A stretch of 64,000 nt of DNA from Streptococcus mitis (GTDB taxonomy: Bacteria > Bacillota > Bacilli > Lactobacillales > Streptococcaceae), in the NCBI RefSeq assembly GCF_009496155.1, contig NZ_WIJP01000007.1:1-64000 (forward strand). The letters run 5' to 3'. Below, one piece after another: positions 35,401 to 44,653 of this stretch. Positions within the stretch are counted from its first letter, which is position 1. Each line of letters starts with the position of its first letter. Position numbers and translations under genes: made by a program. Below the pieces are notes generated by a model that was not told where the DNA came from, ran no database searches, and worked only from the letters and a program-made list of their open reading frames with translations.

Positions 35401-36090
35401 TTAAAGTGAGTTTACGTCAACTTTGATACCAACACCTTGAGTAGTTGTGATAGTCAAGTTTGTTACGTAAGTTCCTTTAGCTGTAGCTGGTTTTGCTTTT
35501 TGGATTGTTTCGTTGAAAGCTTTGAAGTTTTCAACCAATTTTTCAGCTTCAAATGATACTTTACCGATGATTGCTTGAACGTTACCTGCACGGTCAGCAC
35601 GGTAAGTGATTTTACCACCTTTAGACTCTTCAACTGCTTTTGCAACATCCATTGTTACAGTACCAGTTTTAGGGTTTGGCATCAAGTTACGTGGTCCAAG
35701 GACACGTCCAAGACGTCCAACAAGAGCCATCATGTCAGGTGTAGCGATAACTACGTCGAAGTCCAACCAACCGTCGTTGATTTTAGCAACAAGGTCATCT
35801 TCACCAACAAAGTCTGCACCAGCAGCTTTTGCTTCTTCAGCTTTTGCACCACGTGCGAAAACAAGAACGCGTGAAGTTTTACCAGTACCGTTTGGCAATA
35901 CCATTGCTCCACGGATTTGTTGGTCAGCTTTTTTAACGTCAATGTTCAAGTTGTAAGCAACTTCTACAGTTGCGTCAAATTTTGCAAAGTTAGTTTCTTT
36001 TGCAAGTGCTACAGCTTCTTCTACACTGTATGCTTTTGTGCTGTCGATTTTCTCAAGAGCAGCACGAAGTTGTTTGCTTTTTTTAGCCAT
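35401..36090 (-). CDS. rplA: 50S ribosomal protein L1
   Basis: A 229-residue L1 protein forming the mobile stalk at the ribosomal E site and, in many bacteria, repressing its own operon mRNA. The family signature [22 protein letters not shown] appears in the middle (about 122-143). Standard length and N-terminus ([16 protein letters not shown]). It is separated from rplK by 207 bp, longer than usual for an operon pair; that spacer holds a long inverted repeat. Confidence 0.98.
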
Positions 36091-36170
36091 TTTCTATTCT
36101 CCTTGTAAGTGGTTCAATCGATTTTCATCTCCCACGTCACTCCTCGAAATGATGAAGTCTTGCGGGTTTT

Positions 36171-36270
36171 CAGTCTATTATTTTCCTTTTCCTACATCGT
36201 TAAGTTCCCTTGCTGTACCCAAGTACAAGCCTCAATCACTTGCCTAGTATGAAAAGCAACTAATAGACTG
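36171..36270. repeat. Inverted repeat in the rplK-rplA spacer
   Basis: cagtctatta (36171-36180) and taatagactg (36261-36270) are perfect inverted arms, 80 bp apart. The enclosed bases (including gtacccaagtac, 36215-36226 region) can fold further. It may be a mobile palindromic repeat or an RNA structure affecting L1 expression. Confidence 0.5.
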
Positions 36271-36297
36271 CTGTGAGATTTTCTACTGTGTTATTGA

Positions 36298-36723
36298 TTA
36301 GTCAACAACAGTGAATCCCATAGAACGAGCAGTACCTTCGATCATACGCATTGCAGACTCCACGTTTGCTGCGTTCAAATCTGGCATCTTAGTTTCTGCA
36401 ATTTCTTGTACTTGTGCACGAGTAACTGTAGCAACTTTAGTTTTGTTAGGTGTACCTGATCCTTTTTCAACACCTGCAGCTTTTTTCAAAAGAACAGCAG
36501 CTGGTGGTGTTTTAGTGATGAAAGTAAATGATTTATCTTCGTAAACTGAGATAACAACTGGAATGATCATACCAGCTTGGTCAGCTGTACGAGCGTTGAA
36601 CTCTTTTGTGAATCCCATGATGTTGATACCAGCTTGACCAAGAGCAGGTCCAACCGGTGGAGCTGGTGTAGCTTTACCAGCAGGGATTTGCAATTTTACA
36701 AGTTTTTCGACTTTTTTAGCCAT
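36298..36723 (-). CDS. rplK: 50S ribosomal protein L11
   Basis: A 141-residue protein binding the GTPase-associated centre of 23S rRNA. The N-terminus [28 protein letters not shown] and the C-terminal [12 protein letters not shown] are diagnostic. The thiopeptide-contacting prolines are intact. It is the first gene of the rplK-rplA operon. Confidence 0.98.
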   Translation of the reverse strand: MAKKVEKLVKLQIPAGKATPAPPVGPALGQAGINIMGFTKEFNARTADQAGMIIPVVISVYEDKSFTFITKTPPAAVLLKKAAGVEKGSGTPNKTKVATVTRAQVQEIAETKMPDLNAANVESAMRMIEGTARSMGFTVVD

Positions 36724-36846
36724 TTTTAAATCCTCCTTTGTGGTTTTGGCGGTAATTAGAGATTTTTACCTCCCACAAGTATGCTTTTTCACATACCCAT
36801 CTATTATACACTATTTATCTGGAATTGCAAGAGAAAAGTTTATTTT

Positions 36847-37563
36847 TTAATCGACGTAATCTCCGCCTTCAAAGCCATAGTATTCTTCCAAACTGAGACC
36901 ACTCTCAGCAATTTCTTTTGCTTCTTTTCCGACATAACGCAGGTGCCATTCCTCAGCCATATAGCCTGTTTCCTTTTCCTTACCTTTGAGATAACGGACA
37001 ACAAAGCCATAGTCAGCTGCATGGTTCAAAAGCCATTGGGCTGCTTTTTCTTCTGTTACCAAATCACCATCAGTCCCAATCACATCAAAGGCCAAGCCTG
37101 TTTGGTGTTCGCTATAGCCAGGTCGGGCAGAGTAACGGTCAGCTGCTGCTTTCCCATCTTGATTGACATAATCTTGATAGAGCTTGGTCTGAGTTTCATA
37201 ACTTCTAAAGCCACTATAATGGTCACTAATTGGGAATCCTGCCTCTTGCATCGCTTTGATGAGTTTGACCAACTCTGCCTTGGCAGTCGGATTTTCCCCT
37301 GGATTGTAGTCTTTAGACAATGGATAGTGTTTATTGGCTACGATGATTTCATCGTATTTCCCTTGGATGCTGTAGTAGTCTCCTTTGTTAACCACTTCTG
37401 CTTTTTTCTGGGCAGCTCCTTGAGACTTACTGCCGACTGTTCCATCAGCCTTGGCTGTTTGTTCTGTCTTAGCTGCGCCATCTTCGTTTTTTGCTTTTTC
37501 TTGTGAACAAGCTGCTAGACTCAAGGCTAGCAAGGCTGTCAAGACAAGGTATCTTTTTTTCAT
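36847..37563 (-). CDS. dacB: L,D-carboxypeptidase DacB/LdcB, M15 family lipoprotein
   Basis: A 238-residue lipoprotein: signal peptide with lipobox LAAC (C19), Lys/Ala-rich linker (20-70), then a VanY/M15B domain. Zinc ligands are in SARPGYSEHQTGLAFDV (H and D) and EEWHLRYVG (H); SGFRSY is the family's substrate motif. In pneumococcus this enzyme trims the tetrapeptide stem to tripeptide, which affects cell shape and septum placement. Older annotations call it D-alanyl-D-alanine carboxypeptidase. It is separated from the HIT gene by 2 bp. Confidence 0.93.
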   Translation of the reverse strand: MKKRYLVLTALLALSLAACSQEKAKNEDGAAKTEQTAKADGTVGSKSQGAAQKKAEVVNKGDYYSIQGKYDEIIVANKHYPLSKDYNPGENPTAKAELVKLIKAMQEAGFPISDHYSGFRSYETQTKLYQDYVNQDGKAAADRYSARPGYSEHQTGLAFDVIGTDGDLVTEEKAAQWLLNHAADYGFVVRYLKGKEKETGYMAEEWHLRYVGKEAKEIAESGLSLEEYYGFEGGDYVD

Positions 37564-37565
37564 TT

Positions 37566-38036
37566 CTACTCCTTTATTTCTAATAGGTTATCTACTTCTG
37601 ACGATAAACATTTGACTAATCTTTCAATCTCATCCGATTTTACTTGGCAAGTTTCTGCTGTCATTTCTTCAAAGGGAACCCACCAGACTGGACCACGTCC
37701 ATTGAGACCGTGACCATTCATATCACCTCTTCGTCTAGGGAACAGATGCCAATGAAGATGGGCATCACCATTTCCTAGCAGTTCGATATTCATTTTCTCA
37801 GCAGCAAAGGCCTTAGCAACTGCCTCTTGGACTAAACTCATTTCTTCTAGAAAATGGAGTCTTGTTTCCTTTTCTAAATGGTGCAATTCCGTGACGTGTT
37901 CCTTGGCTAGAAAGAGACTATAACCTGCAAAATACTGGTGATCTCCAATGACAAGATAGCCTGTTTCCAACTCTTTGACAAAGTAGGGATTTTCCCCAGC
38001 TTTAATGAACTCAATTCTCTGACAAATCAAACACAT
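37566..38036 (-). CDS. HIT family nucleotide hydrolase
   Basis: A 156-residue histidine triad protein. The catalytic motif is HLHWHLFPRR, preceded by the HHLEKETR helix typical of the Ap4A-hydrolase-like HIT branch. It begins CLICQRIEF with a CxxC-like pair. It probably cleaves a nucleotidyl phosphoramidate or dinucleoside polyphosphate. It sits 2 bp from both neighbours (pepA upstream, dacB downstream), so the three are one transcript. Confidence 0.9.
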   Translation of the reverse strand: MCLICQRIEFIKAGENPYFVKELETGYLVIGDHQYFAGYSLFLAKEHVTELHHLEKETRLHFLEEMSLVQEAVAKAFAAEKMNIELLGNGDAHLHWHLFPRRRGDMNGHGLNGRGPVWWVPFEEMTAETCQVKSDEIERLVKCLSSEVDNLLEIKE

Positions 38037-38037
38037 A

Positions 38038-39075
38038 TTAGTCTACCAATGCGCTCTTAAGATAAGCATCAACCATATGCTCTGTTGCAACCACCGAGTC
38101 AATATGAGTACGCTCATAAGAATGGCTAGACTCGATACCAGCACCTAGAAGGGCGTGTTTGACTTCTGCTCCTGCAGACATAGCCGCTGAAGCGTCCGAT
38201 CCATAGAATGGATAGATGTCCAGCTTAAATGGAATATCTTGCTCTTTAGCCAAGGCAACCAAATGTTGACGGAAGTCATAGTGATAAGGCCCAGAAGCAT
38301 CCTTGACACAGATAGACACTGTGTACTCATCTGTTTGCTGGTCATCTCCCATGGCTCCCATATCCACAGCCAGATATTCTACTACCTGAGCAGGGATATT
38401 GGAGTTAGCACCGTGGCCTACTTCTTCAAAGACTGAAAAAGCAAAATGGGTTGTTACGGGCAATTCAATCTTCTCTTCCTTATAAATACGAAGCAGGTTA
38501 AGCAAAATCGCTGCGCTGACCTTATCGTCCAAATGACGAGACTTGATAAAACCTGTCTCTGTCACGACAGTTCGTGGGTCAAAACTGATAAAATCACCGA
38601 CCTCAATCCCCAAGGCACGAGTTTCTTTTTCAGTGGTTACTTTTGCATCCAAACGCACTTCCATATTGTCTTGCGTGCGTTCTGCAGTTCCTGCATCCTT
38701 GTAGACATGGCAAGAAGTTTGGTGGATAAGGATGGTTCCTGATACTTTTTCACCTCTACTAGCCACATGAACAGTACAGTTTTCTCCTTCAATCATGTTC
38801 CAAGGGAAACCACCGATACGGTCCATTTTGAGACGGCCATCTGGTTTGACAGCACGGACAATAGCCCCCAGCGTATCTACATGGGCAGTCACATAGCGTT
38901 GTTGCTCATCATTTTGACCTTTGATAGTCACATTGACACCGCCCTTGGTTGTACGAACTGGCTGGTAACCAAAACCTTCTAGAGTCTTGACTAAATAGTC
39001 CGAAATCTCCCGAGTGAAGCCCGTTGGTGACGCAATGGCTGTCAGTTCTTTTATATATTCTACTGTTTGATTCAT
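38038..39075 (-). CDS. pepA: Glutamyl aminopeptidase PepA, M42 family
   Basis: A 345-residue metallo-aminopeptidase that removes N-terminal Glu/Asp from peptides in the cytoplasm. The two-metal ligands are visible in VTAHVDTLG (H,D), SRHLDDKVS (D), FEEVGHG (E,E) and VDMGAMGDD (D). Length matches lactic-bacterial PepA. It is the first gene of the pepA-HIT-dacB run. Confidence 0.92.
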   Translation of the reverse strand: MNQTVEYIKELTAIASPTGFTREISDYLVKTLEGFGYQPVRTTKGGVNVTIKGQNDEQQRYVTAHVDTLGAIVRAVKPDGRLKMDRIGGFPWNMIEGENCTVHVASRGEKVSGTILIHQTSCHVYKDAGTAERTQDNMEVRLDAKVTTEKETRALGIEVGDFISFDPRTVVTETGFIKSRHLDDKVSAAILLNLLRIYKEEKIELPVTTHFAFSVFEEVGHGANSNIPAQVVEYLAVDMGAMGDDQQTDEYTVSICVKDASGPYHYDFRQHLVALAKEQDIPFKLDIYPFYGSDASAAMSAGAEVKHALLGAGIESSHSYERTHIDSVVATEHMVDAYLKSALVD

Positions 39076-39121
39076 TTCTTCACCTCTTTTGCTACCTATT
39101 ATAACACATTTATCATCGGAT

Positions 39122-39164
39122 AAAAAAGAAAATCACTCCTGTAGACTGACTACAAAAGTGATTT
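39122..39164 (-). terminator. Terminator of brnQ
   Basis: Two nested inverted arms, aaatcact with agtgattt and inner gtag/ctac, followed on the minus strand by TTTCTTTTTTA. Confidence 0.8.
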
Positions 39165-39170
39165 CAATGA

Positions 39171-40496
39171 TTATTCCATTTCAAAAACATCGCTTTCTTG
39201 CTTGTTTGGTAAAACCAATGAAAGCAAGATTCCGACGATGGCTGGCACCAACCATGGAAGAGATGCCTTGGCAAAAGGAAGAGCGTTGACAAGGTTTGCA
39301 AGAAACTCAACCTTAAACGAGCTTCCTAGTACGCTTGCAATGGCAATAGCTGTAACAACAGCAATTGTCAACTGCATACCTGGTTTTGAAAGAGCCACAA
39401 ATTTGTTGACAATGACAATCATAACGATGGCAATCGTGATTGGGTACAAAATAACCAGTACAGGAATGGAGTACTTGATAATCGCATCAAGACCCAGATT
39501 AGCAATAGCAAATCCAATCAAAGTAAAGGCTGTCGCATAAACCTTGTAGCTGATTTGTGGGAAGCGTTCATTAAAGAACTCAGCTGTTGACACAATCAGA
39601 CCAACTGTTGTTGTGAAGCAGGTTACGGTAACCATAGCTGCGAGGAAGAGTTGAGCTGTTGAGCCGAAGATTTCTTGAGTAGCTTGTGACAAGATGTAAA
39701 CACCTGGTGTTCCACCCTTCATCGCTTCAGCTGGTACTGGAAAATGATTTCCAAGGAAACCTAAGCCGATGTAAAGAGCGCTGAAGGCAAGGGCTACAAC
39801 GATACCAACCACCCAAATAGTTGAAATGTATTCTTTCTTACTTGAGAATCCAAGTTGTTTCAAGGTTTGAACTGCGATTACGCTAAAGGCAACTGAAGCA
39901 AGGGCGTCCAAGGTATTGTAACCTTCTAGGAAACCTGTCCCAAAGGCAGAAGCTTGATAAGCAACTGAAGCAGCTTGTGGACTTGTTCCACCGTATTTGA
40001 AAGCTCCCAGAACAACCAAGATAACAATCAAAATCGCAAAGACTGGCGTTAAAATACGGCCGATACGATCCAAGATTTTTGATGGATTAAGCGAAATTAG
40101 ATAGGCTGCTGCAAAATACAGAACCGTAAAGACAATCAAGCCAAGACCTTTATTTGCATCCGACAAAAGGGGGCTAATCCCTACCTCGTAAGCTGTTGTA
40201 GCAGTACGTGGGATAGCAAAGAATGGACCGATTGACAAGTAAAGAACTGAGAGGTAAAGAGTCGCAAACCAAGGCGCTATCTTTGTTGAAATCTCGTAAA
40301 TATATCCTTTAGGATTTAGCGTTCCAATAATAAGGGTCAAGACGGCGATACCAACACCTGAAAAGACAAAACCTGCGATGGCAGGAAGAAAATGTTCTCC
40401 AGATAGAGCACCTAGAGAAGGCGGAAAAATCAAGTTCCCCGCACCAAAAAATATTCCAAACAAGAGTAAACCTGTTAAGGCACCTTTTTTAGCCAT
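39171..40496 (-). CDS. brnQ: Branched-chain amino acid transporter BrnQ (LIVCS family)
   Basis: A 441-residue, 12-helix sodium-coupled symporter for Leu, Ile and Val. The family start KKGALTGLLLFGIFFGAGNLIFPPSLG is exact. The upstream ATG (40511) lacks a ribosome binding site, while the start at 40496 is preceded by gaaggagattttc. Monocistronic. It probably answers to CodY as in other streptococci, but no clear CodY box was found in the 170-bp upstream region. Confidence 0.94.
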   Translation of the reverse strand: MAKKGALTGLLLFGIFFGAGNLIFPPSLGALSGEHFLPAIAGFVFSGVGIAVLTLIIGTLNPKGYIYEISTKIAPWFATLYLSVLYLSIGPFFAIPRTATTAYEVGISPLLSDANKGLGLIVFTVLYFAAAYLISLNPSKILDRIGRILTPVFAILIVILVVLGAFKYGGTSPQAASVAYQASAFGTGFLEGYNTLDALASVAFSVIAVQTLKQLGFSSKKEYISTIWVVGIVVALAFSALYIGLGFLGNHFPVPAEAMKGGTPGVYILSQATQEIFGSTAQLFLAAMVTVTCFTTTVGLIVSTAEFFNERFPQISYKVYATAFTLIGFAIANLGLDAIIKYSIPVLVILYPITIAIVMIVIVNKFVALSKPGMQLTIAVVTAIAIASVLGSSFKVEFLANLVNALPFAKASLPWLVPAIVGILLSLVLPNKQESDVFEME

Positions 40497-40624
40497 GAAA
40501 ATCTCCTTCATATTTATAAAATACTGACCTAGTATATCATGAATAAGAGTATGAAAAAAGCTTCACGAAGTAAATATTGAATGTTTTCAAGATTCTTAAA
40601 AATAAGAATTATCTAAAAATAAGA

Positions 40625-40656
40625 TTCTCCTACCTAGTTCACACCAAGTAGGAGAA
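40625..40656. terminator. Hairpin downstream of the rhodanese gene
   Basis: ttctcctac (40625-40633) and gtaggagaa (40648-40656) form a 9-bp stem with AT-rich tails, ending the UDG-rhodanese transcript. Confidence 0.65.
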
Positions 40657-40667
40657 AATTGTACTGT

Positions 40668-40955
40668 TTAAAGTTCTTCAAATGCCATCATGCCACCTTG
40701 AACATTGATAACCTCATAACCTTGTTCTGATAAGAATTGGCAAGCACGCGTCGATCTCATCCCAGATTTACAAATGACATAATGCAACTGGTTCTTGTCC
40801 AATTGATCATAAGTATCAGCTAATTGACTAAGTGGCAGGTTATGGGCATCTTCTAAATGAAGAGCTTCAAACTCATCCACTTCTCTCACGTCCACTAGAG
40901 AAAGTTGCTCGTTTTGGTAAAGCTGGTAAAATGCGTCAAAGGTGATTTCTTTCAT
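40668..40955 (-). CDS. Rhodanese-like sulfurtransferase domain protein
   Basis: A 95-residue single-domain rhodanese. The active-site loop is CKSGMRS (the Cys about residue 62), with the substrate-binding SLVDVREVDEFEALHLEDAHNLPL region before it. It may carry persulfide sulfur or act in cyanide/thiosulfate metabolism; the partner is unknown. Its ATG overlaps the UDG gene end by 4 bp. Confidence 0.9.
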   Translation of the reverse strand: MKEITFDAFYQLYQNEQLSLVDVREVDEFEALHLEDAHNLPLSQLADTYDQLDKNQLHYVICKSGMRSTRACQFLSEQGYEVINVQGGMMAFEEL

Positions 40956-41542
40956 TCTTCTTCTCCTAAAATGGTTTTAATTCTTTTTTTCAAATACGGC
41001 ACTACTTCTGACTCAAACCACGGATTTTTTGCCATCCAGATTTGATTGCGAGGTGAGGGGTGTACCAGTGGAAAATAGGTTGGCAAGTAGTTCTGGTAAT
41101 GTTTTACCCGTTCTGTCACCTTGCCACTGATTTTTTCATGTAAATAGTAGGCTTGGGCATACTGACCAATCAAGAGGGTCAATTGAATATCTGGCAATTC
41201 TTGCAAGAGCTGAGGATGCCATTTTTCAGCAAAACCTGCTCGCGGTGGCAAATCACCTGATTTTCCATGCCCTGGAAAGTAGAAATCCATAGGCAGAACA
41301 GCAAAATAACCTGAATTGTAAAAGGTATCTTCATCCACACCTAGCCAGTCCCGCAAACGATCACCACTTTTGTCCTTCCAGTAAAGGCCTGCTTCTTGGG
41401 TTTTAAGTCCCGGTGCCTGACCGATGATATTGATGCGAGCAGTCTTTGGCGCTGCAAAGAGAGGCTCGATGCCACGCTTTGTAAAAGTAGCATTCTGCGG
41501 ATCTGCCATAATAGCCTGCTTGATTCTTTCAATTTGAGACAT
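40952..41542 (-). CDS. Uracil-DNA glycosylase family protein
   Basis: A 196-residue protein of the UDG superfamily's family 4/5-like HI0220.2 group. The motif I is IIGQAPGLKTQEAG (about 49-62) and motif II is VHPSPRNQ (about 166-173), with no FeS cysteine cluster. The motif I catalytic Asp of family 1 is absent, so the substrate (uracil, other deaminated or damaged bases, or none) is unproven. The start at 41542 follows ggagggaaaacat; the longer frame to 41569 lacks support. Operon with the rhodanese. Confidence 0.85.
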   Translation of the reverse strand: MSQIERIKQAIMADPQNATFTKRGIEPLFAAPKTARINIIGQAPGLKTQEAGLYWKDKSGDRLRDWLGVDEDTFYNSGYFAVLPMDFYFPGHGKSGDLPPRAGFAEKWHPQLLQELPDIQLTLLIGQYAQAYYLHEKISGKVTERVKHYQNYLPTYFPLVHPSPRNQIWMAKNPWFESEVVPYLKKRIKTILGEEE

Positions 41543-41595
41543 ATGTTTTCCCTCCAAAAAGAAGTCCAAGCATAAAATCTCAGACTTCTATCGTT

Positions 41596-42996
41596 TTATT
41601 TGATCAATTCATAAATAGCTTCGGCGTAGATTGCTGCAGCTCGGAAGAGATCGTCCAAGGCGATAAATTCATTGGCTTGGTGCATGGTGTCAATTGAGTC
41701 TGGGAACATAGCACCGTAGGCAACCCCACGTTCGAGCAAACGACCAAAGGTTCCACCACCGATAACTTGTTCATGACCTTGAAGACCAGTTTGTTTTTCA
41801 TAGACATTCAACAAGATTTGCACAAGTGGATCTTCCATGGGTACATAGTGAGGGGTATGACCATGTTCTGATAGACTAACAGAAGCAACTGGCAAGTTTT
41901 CAAGAATTGACTTGATTTGCTCTGGGTTGGTTCCTTTTGGATAGCGGATGTTAAGGGCAATGGTATTATCAGCGCTTGTTTCATCGAAGCGGAAGACACC
42001 TGCGTTCATAGAAAGGGCACCCATCTTTTCATCCACATGAGCAATCTTGAGACTTTCACCTTCATGGTCGCTCAAGAGAATTTTACCAGCGATGTCAAGG
42101 TAGTCTTTGGCTGGACCAGCAAAGTCAAACTGACTGAGGAAGAGAGCTAGGTAAGTCGCACCATTGACACCTGAAGCAGGCATAGCACCGTGAGCTGATT
42201 TACCAATGATCGTCACCTTGTATTGGCCAGCTTCTTCTTGGAGTTCTCCTCTGAGCTTGTGTTCTGCAACAAAAGTATCTAGTTTCCCTTGCAAGTCAGC
42301 CAAGTCGCCTGAAACAACTGCTGTTGCTGATTCAGGCACCATGTTTTCACGCAAACCACCTGTAAAGCTGTGAAGACGGGCAGCACCTGTATTTTCTCCT
42401 GTAAAATGAAGATATTCTGTGATATTTCCTTTTTCACCGTTGATGATAGGGAATTCAGCATCTGGAGAGAAACCGAAGTCTGGTTTGGCAAGTCCTACGT
42501 GCTCGAAATAGTAGTCCATGTCTGCCCAACCTGATTCTTCATCTGTTCCAACGATGAAACGAACTTTCTTAGAAGTTGGAAGGCCCAATTCTTTGATGAT
42601 TTTCAAACCATAGTAACAAGCTGTTGTAGGCCCCTTATCATCCGAAGCTCCACGTGCATAAAGGCGACCGTCTTTGATAGTTGGTGTATAAGGGTCTGTG
42701 TCCCAACCGCTACCAGCTGGCACCACGTCCATGTGGGCAAAGATTCCGAGAACTTCTTCGCCATCACCAAACTCAAAATGTCCTGCGTAGTTGTCAACAT
42801 TTTTAGTTGGGTAGCCATCGCGGTCTGCGATTTCAAGGAATTTCTCCAAAGCTTTTACTGGACCAGGTCCAAATGGATGCTGGGCATCCGCCTTGTTGTC
42901 ATCACGTTCTGAGTTGATTTCTAAAAGGCTAAACAAGTCTGCCAAGAGGTCGTCTTTACGCTTTTCTACTTCTGCTGTAAAATCAATTGCTGTCAT
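41596..42996 (-). CDS. pepV: Dipeptidase PepV (M20 family)
   Basis: A 466-residue dinuclear zinc dipeptidase. Ligands and catalytic residues are in IFAHMDVVPAGSGW (H,D), ARGASDDKGPT (D), VGTDEESGWADM (E,E) and SPDAEFP (D), with a C-terminal VIGGGTFGR (H-bearing) region. It cleaves dipeptides, including beta-Ala-type ones, in the cytoplasm. It starts 12 bp after the nitroreductase gene, so the two are co-transcribed. Confidence 0.94.
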   Translation of the reverse strand: MTAIDFTAEVEKRKDDLLADLFSLLEINSERDDNKADAQHPFGPGPVKALEKFLEIADRDGYPTKNVDNYAGHFEFGDGEEVLGIFAHMDVVPAGSGWDTDPYTPTIKDGRLYARGASDDKGPTTACYYGLKIIKELGLPTSKKVRFIVGTDEESGWADMDYYFEHVGLAKPDFGFSPDAEFPIINGEKGNITEYLHFTGENTGAARLHSFTGGLRENMVPESATAVVSGDLADLQGKLDTFVAEHKLRGELQEEAGQYKVTIIGKSAHGAMPASGVNGATYLALFLSQFDFAGPAKDYLDIAGKILLSDHEGESLKIAHVDEKMGALSMNAGVFRFDETSADNTIALNIRYPKGTNPEQIKSILENLPVASVSLSEHGHTPHYVPMEDPLVQILLNVYEKQTGLQGHEQVIGGGTFGRLLERGVAYGAMFPDSIDTMHQANEFIALDDLFRAAAIYAEAIYELIK

Positions 42997-43008
42997 TTGT
43001 TCTTCTTC

Positions 43009-43614
43009 CTATCTTTTTTCAATTATTTCATCCACTGGCAAGCGATAGCTTGGTTCTAATTTTTCATCTGTGTAACCCACTGTAATCAAGAGTTCTGGGC
43101 GGAAACGGTCTTCGATATCCAAAACTTCGTTGACTTTTGATTTGTCAAATCCAAGAATCATATTTGATCCAATTCCTTGGTCTGTAAGAGCGAGAATCAA
43201 GTTCATGGCAACCAAACCTGCATTGAGAGCTAGGTAATCGCTAATCTGTTGTTCATTATAGCGCGCAAATTCAGCGGGTAAGTTCTGCATGAAGTATTGT
43301 AGTTGTTCTTCTGAAAAATTCTTTGCCCCACCGACACGGGCAATCTTACGAGCACGTTTTGCTAAGTCCGTATCTGTAAAGAGGGCAATGGTTACAGGCG
43401 CTGATGATACTTGCTCAAAGTTTGAACCATAAGCCAACTTCGCCAATTCAGCATTTTTCTCACGAACCACCACAAATTTCCAAGGCTGACTGTTGTGGGC
43501 GCTTGGAGCCAAGGTTGCAATTTCGATAGCCGTACGCACATCTTTTGGATCAACAGGCTTATCAGTAAACTGCTTAGTCGCATGACGTTTTTTGTTTAAT
43601 TCCAGAAATTTCAT
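43009..43614 (-). CDS. Nitroreductase family flavoprotein
   Basis: A 201-residue FMN-dependent nitroreductase. The FMN-binding start KKRHATKQFTDKPV (about 8-21), TLAPSAHNSQPWKFVVV (about 34-50) and the C-terminal VGYTDEK are the family's. It reduces nitroaromatics, quinones or flavins with NAD(P)H; the natural substrate is unknown. It is first in the nitroreductase-pepV pair and divergent from the binding-protein gene. Confidence 0.9.
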   Translation of the reverse strand: MKFLELNKKRHATKQFTDKPVDPKDVRTAIEIATLAPSAHNSQPWKFVVVREKNAELAKLAYGSNFEQVSSAPVTIALFTDTDLAKRARKIARVGGAKNFSEEQLQYFMQNLPAEFARYNEQQISDYLALNAGLVAMNLILALTDQGIGSNMILGFDKSKVNEVLDIEDRFRPELLITVGYTDEKLEPSYRLPVDEIIEKR

Positions 43615-43785
43615 AATCGATTTCCTTTTCTAATTCTACTGCTTCCATTCTACCATAATTTGAAAGAGCTTGCAGGGATTTTTCATGATTAAGATTTTTT
43701 ATTACGGCCATAAAAAATATATATTGGTTCATCAGGAACATTTCTGATAAACTAGCAGATAACTTTACATTTGAATGGAGACATT

Positions 43786-44586
43786 ATGAAAAAATTTAGC
43801 CTATTATTAGCCATCCTACCATTTTTAGTTGCCTGTGGAAATCAAGCCACACCTAAAGAGACCAGCTCTCAAAAGACAATCGTCGTTGCTACAGCTGGCG
43901 ATGTGCCGCCATTTGACTACGAAGATAAGGGCAATCTAACAGGCTTCGACATCGAAGTTCTAAAAGCAGTTGATGAAAAACTCAGCGACTACGAGATTCA
44001 ATTCCAAAGAACTGCCTGGGAGAGTATCTTCCCAGGACTTGATTCTGGTCACTATCAGGCTGCAGCCAATAACTTGAGTTATACAAAAGAGCGTGCTGAA
44101 AAATACCTCTACTCACTTCCAATTTCGAACAACCCCCTCGTCCTTGTCAGCAACAAGAAAAATCCTTTGACTTCACTTGACCAAATTGCTGGTAAAACAA
44201 CGCAAGAGGATACCGGAACTTCAAACGCTCAATTCATCAATAACTGGAATCAAAAACATACTGATAATCCTGCTACTATCGATTTTTCTGGCGAGGATAT
44301 CGGTAAGCGAATCCTAGACCTCTCTAACGGTGAATTTGATTTCCTAGTCTTTGACAAGGTATCCGTTCAAAAAATCATCAAGGACCGCGGCTTAAATCTC
44401 TCAGTCGTTGATTTACCTTCTGCCGATAGCCCCAACAACTATATCGTTTTCTCAAACGACCAAAAAGAGTTTAAAGAGAAATTTGATAAAGCGCTCAAAG
44501 AACTCTACCAAGATGGAACCCTTGAAAAACTCAGCAATACCTATCTAGGTGGTTCTTACCTCCCAGATAAATCTCAATTACAATAA
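43786..44586 (+). CDS. Amino acid ABC transporter substrate-binding lipoprotein (orphan)
   Basis: A 266-residue extracellular lipoprotein with signal LVAC (lipidated C17) and a family 3 periplasmic-binding fold. FDIEVLKAVDEKLSDYEIQF, AAANNLSYTKERAEKYLYS and the hinge segments fit cystine/polar amino acid binding proteins. No permease or ATPase is beside it, so it must share a transporter encoded elsewhere. The start at 43786 follows ggagacatt; the ATG 15 bp upstream has no ribosome binding site. A terminator follows. Confidence 0.9.
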   Translation: MKKFSLLLAILPFLVACGNQATPKETSSQKTIVVATAGDVPPFDYEDKGNLTGFDIEVLKAVDEKLSDYEIQFQRTAWESIFPGLDSGHYQAAANNLSYTKERAEKYLYSLPISNNPLVLVSNKKNPLTSLDQIAGKTTQEDTGTSNAQFINNWNQKHTDNPATIDFSGEDIGKRILDLSNGEFDFLVFDKVSVQKIIKDRGLNLSVVDLPSADSPNNYIVFSNDQKEFKEKFDKALKELYQDGTLEKLSNTYLGGSYLPDKSQLQ

Positions 44587-44599
44587 GATATATTAAAAA

Positions 44600-44623
44600 C
44601 GATTGGGCCAGCCAATCGCTTTT
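44600..44623 (+). terminator. Terminator of the binding-protein gene
   Basis: Stem cgattgg (44600-44606) with ccaatcg (44612-44618) and a TTTT tail. Confidence 0.8.
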
Positions 44624-44653
44624 ATAGTTTGCATTGGTTATTTTAGGAAACTC

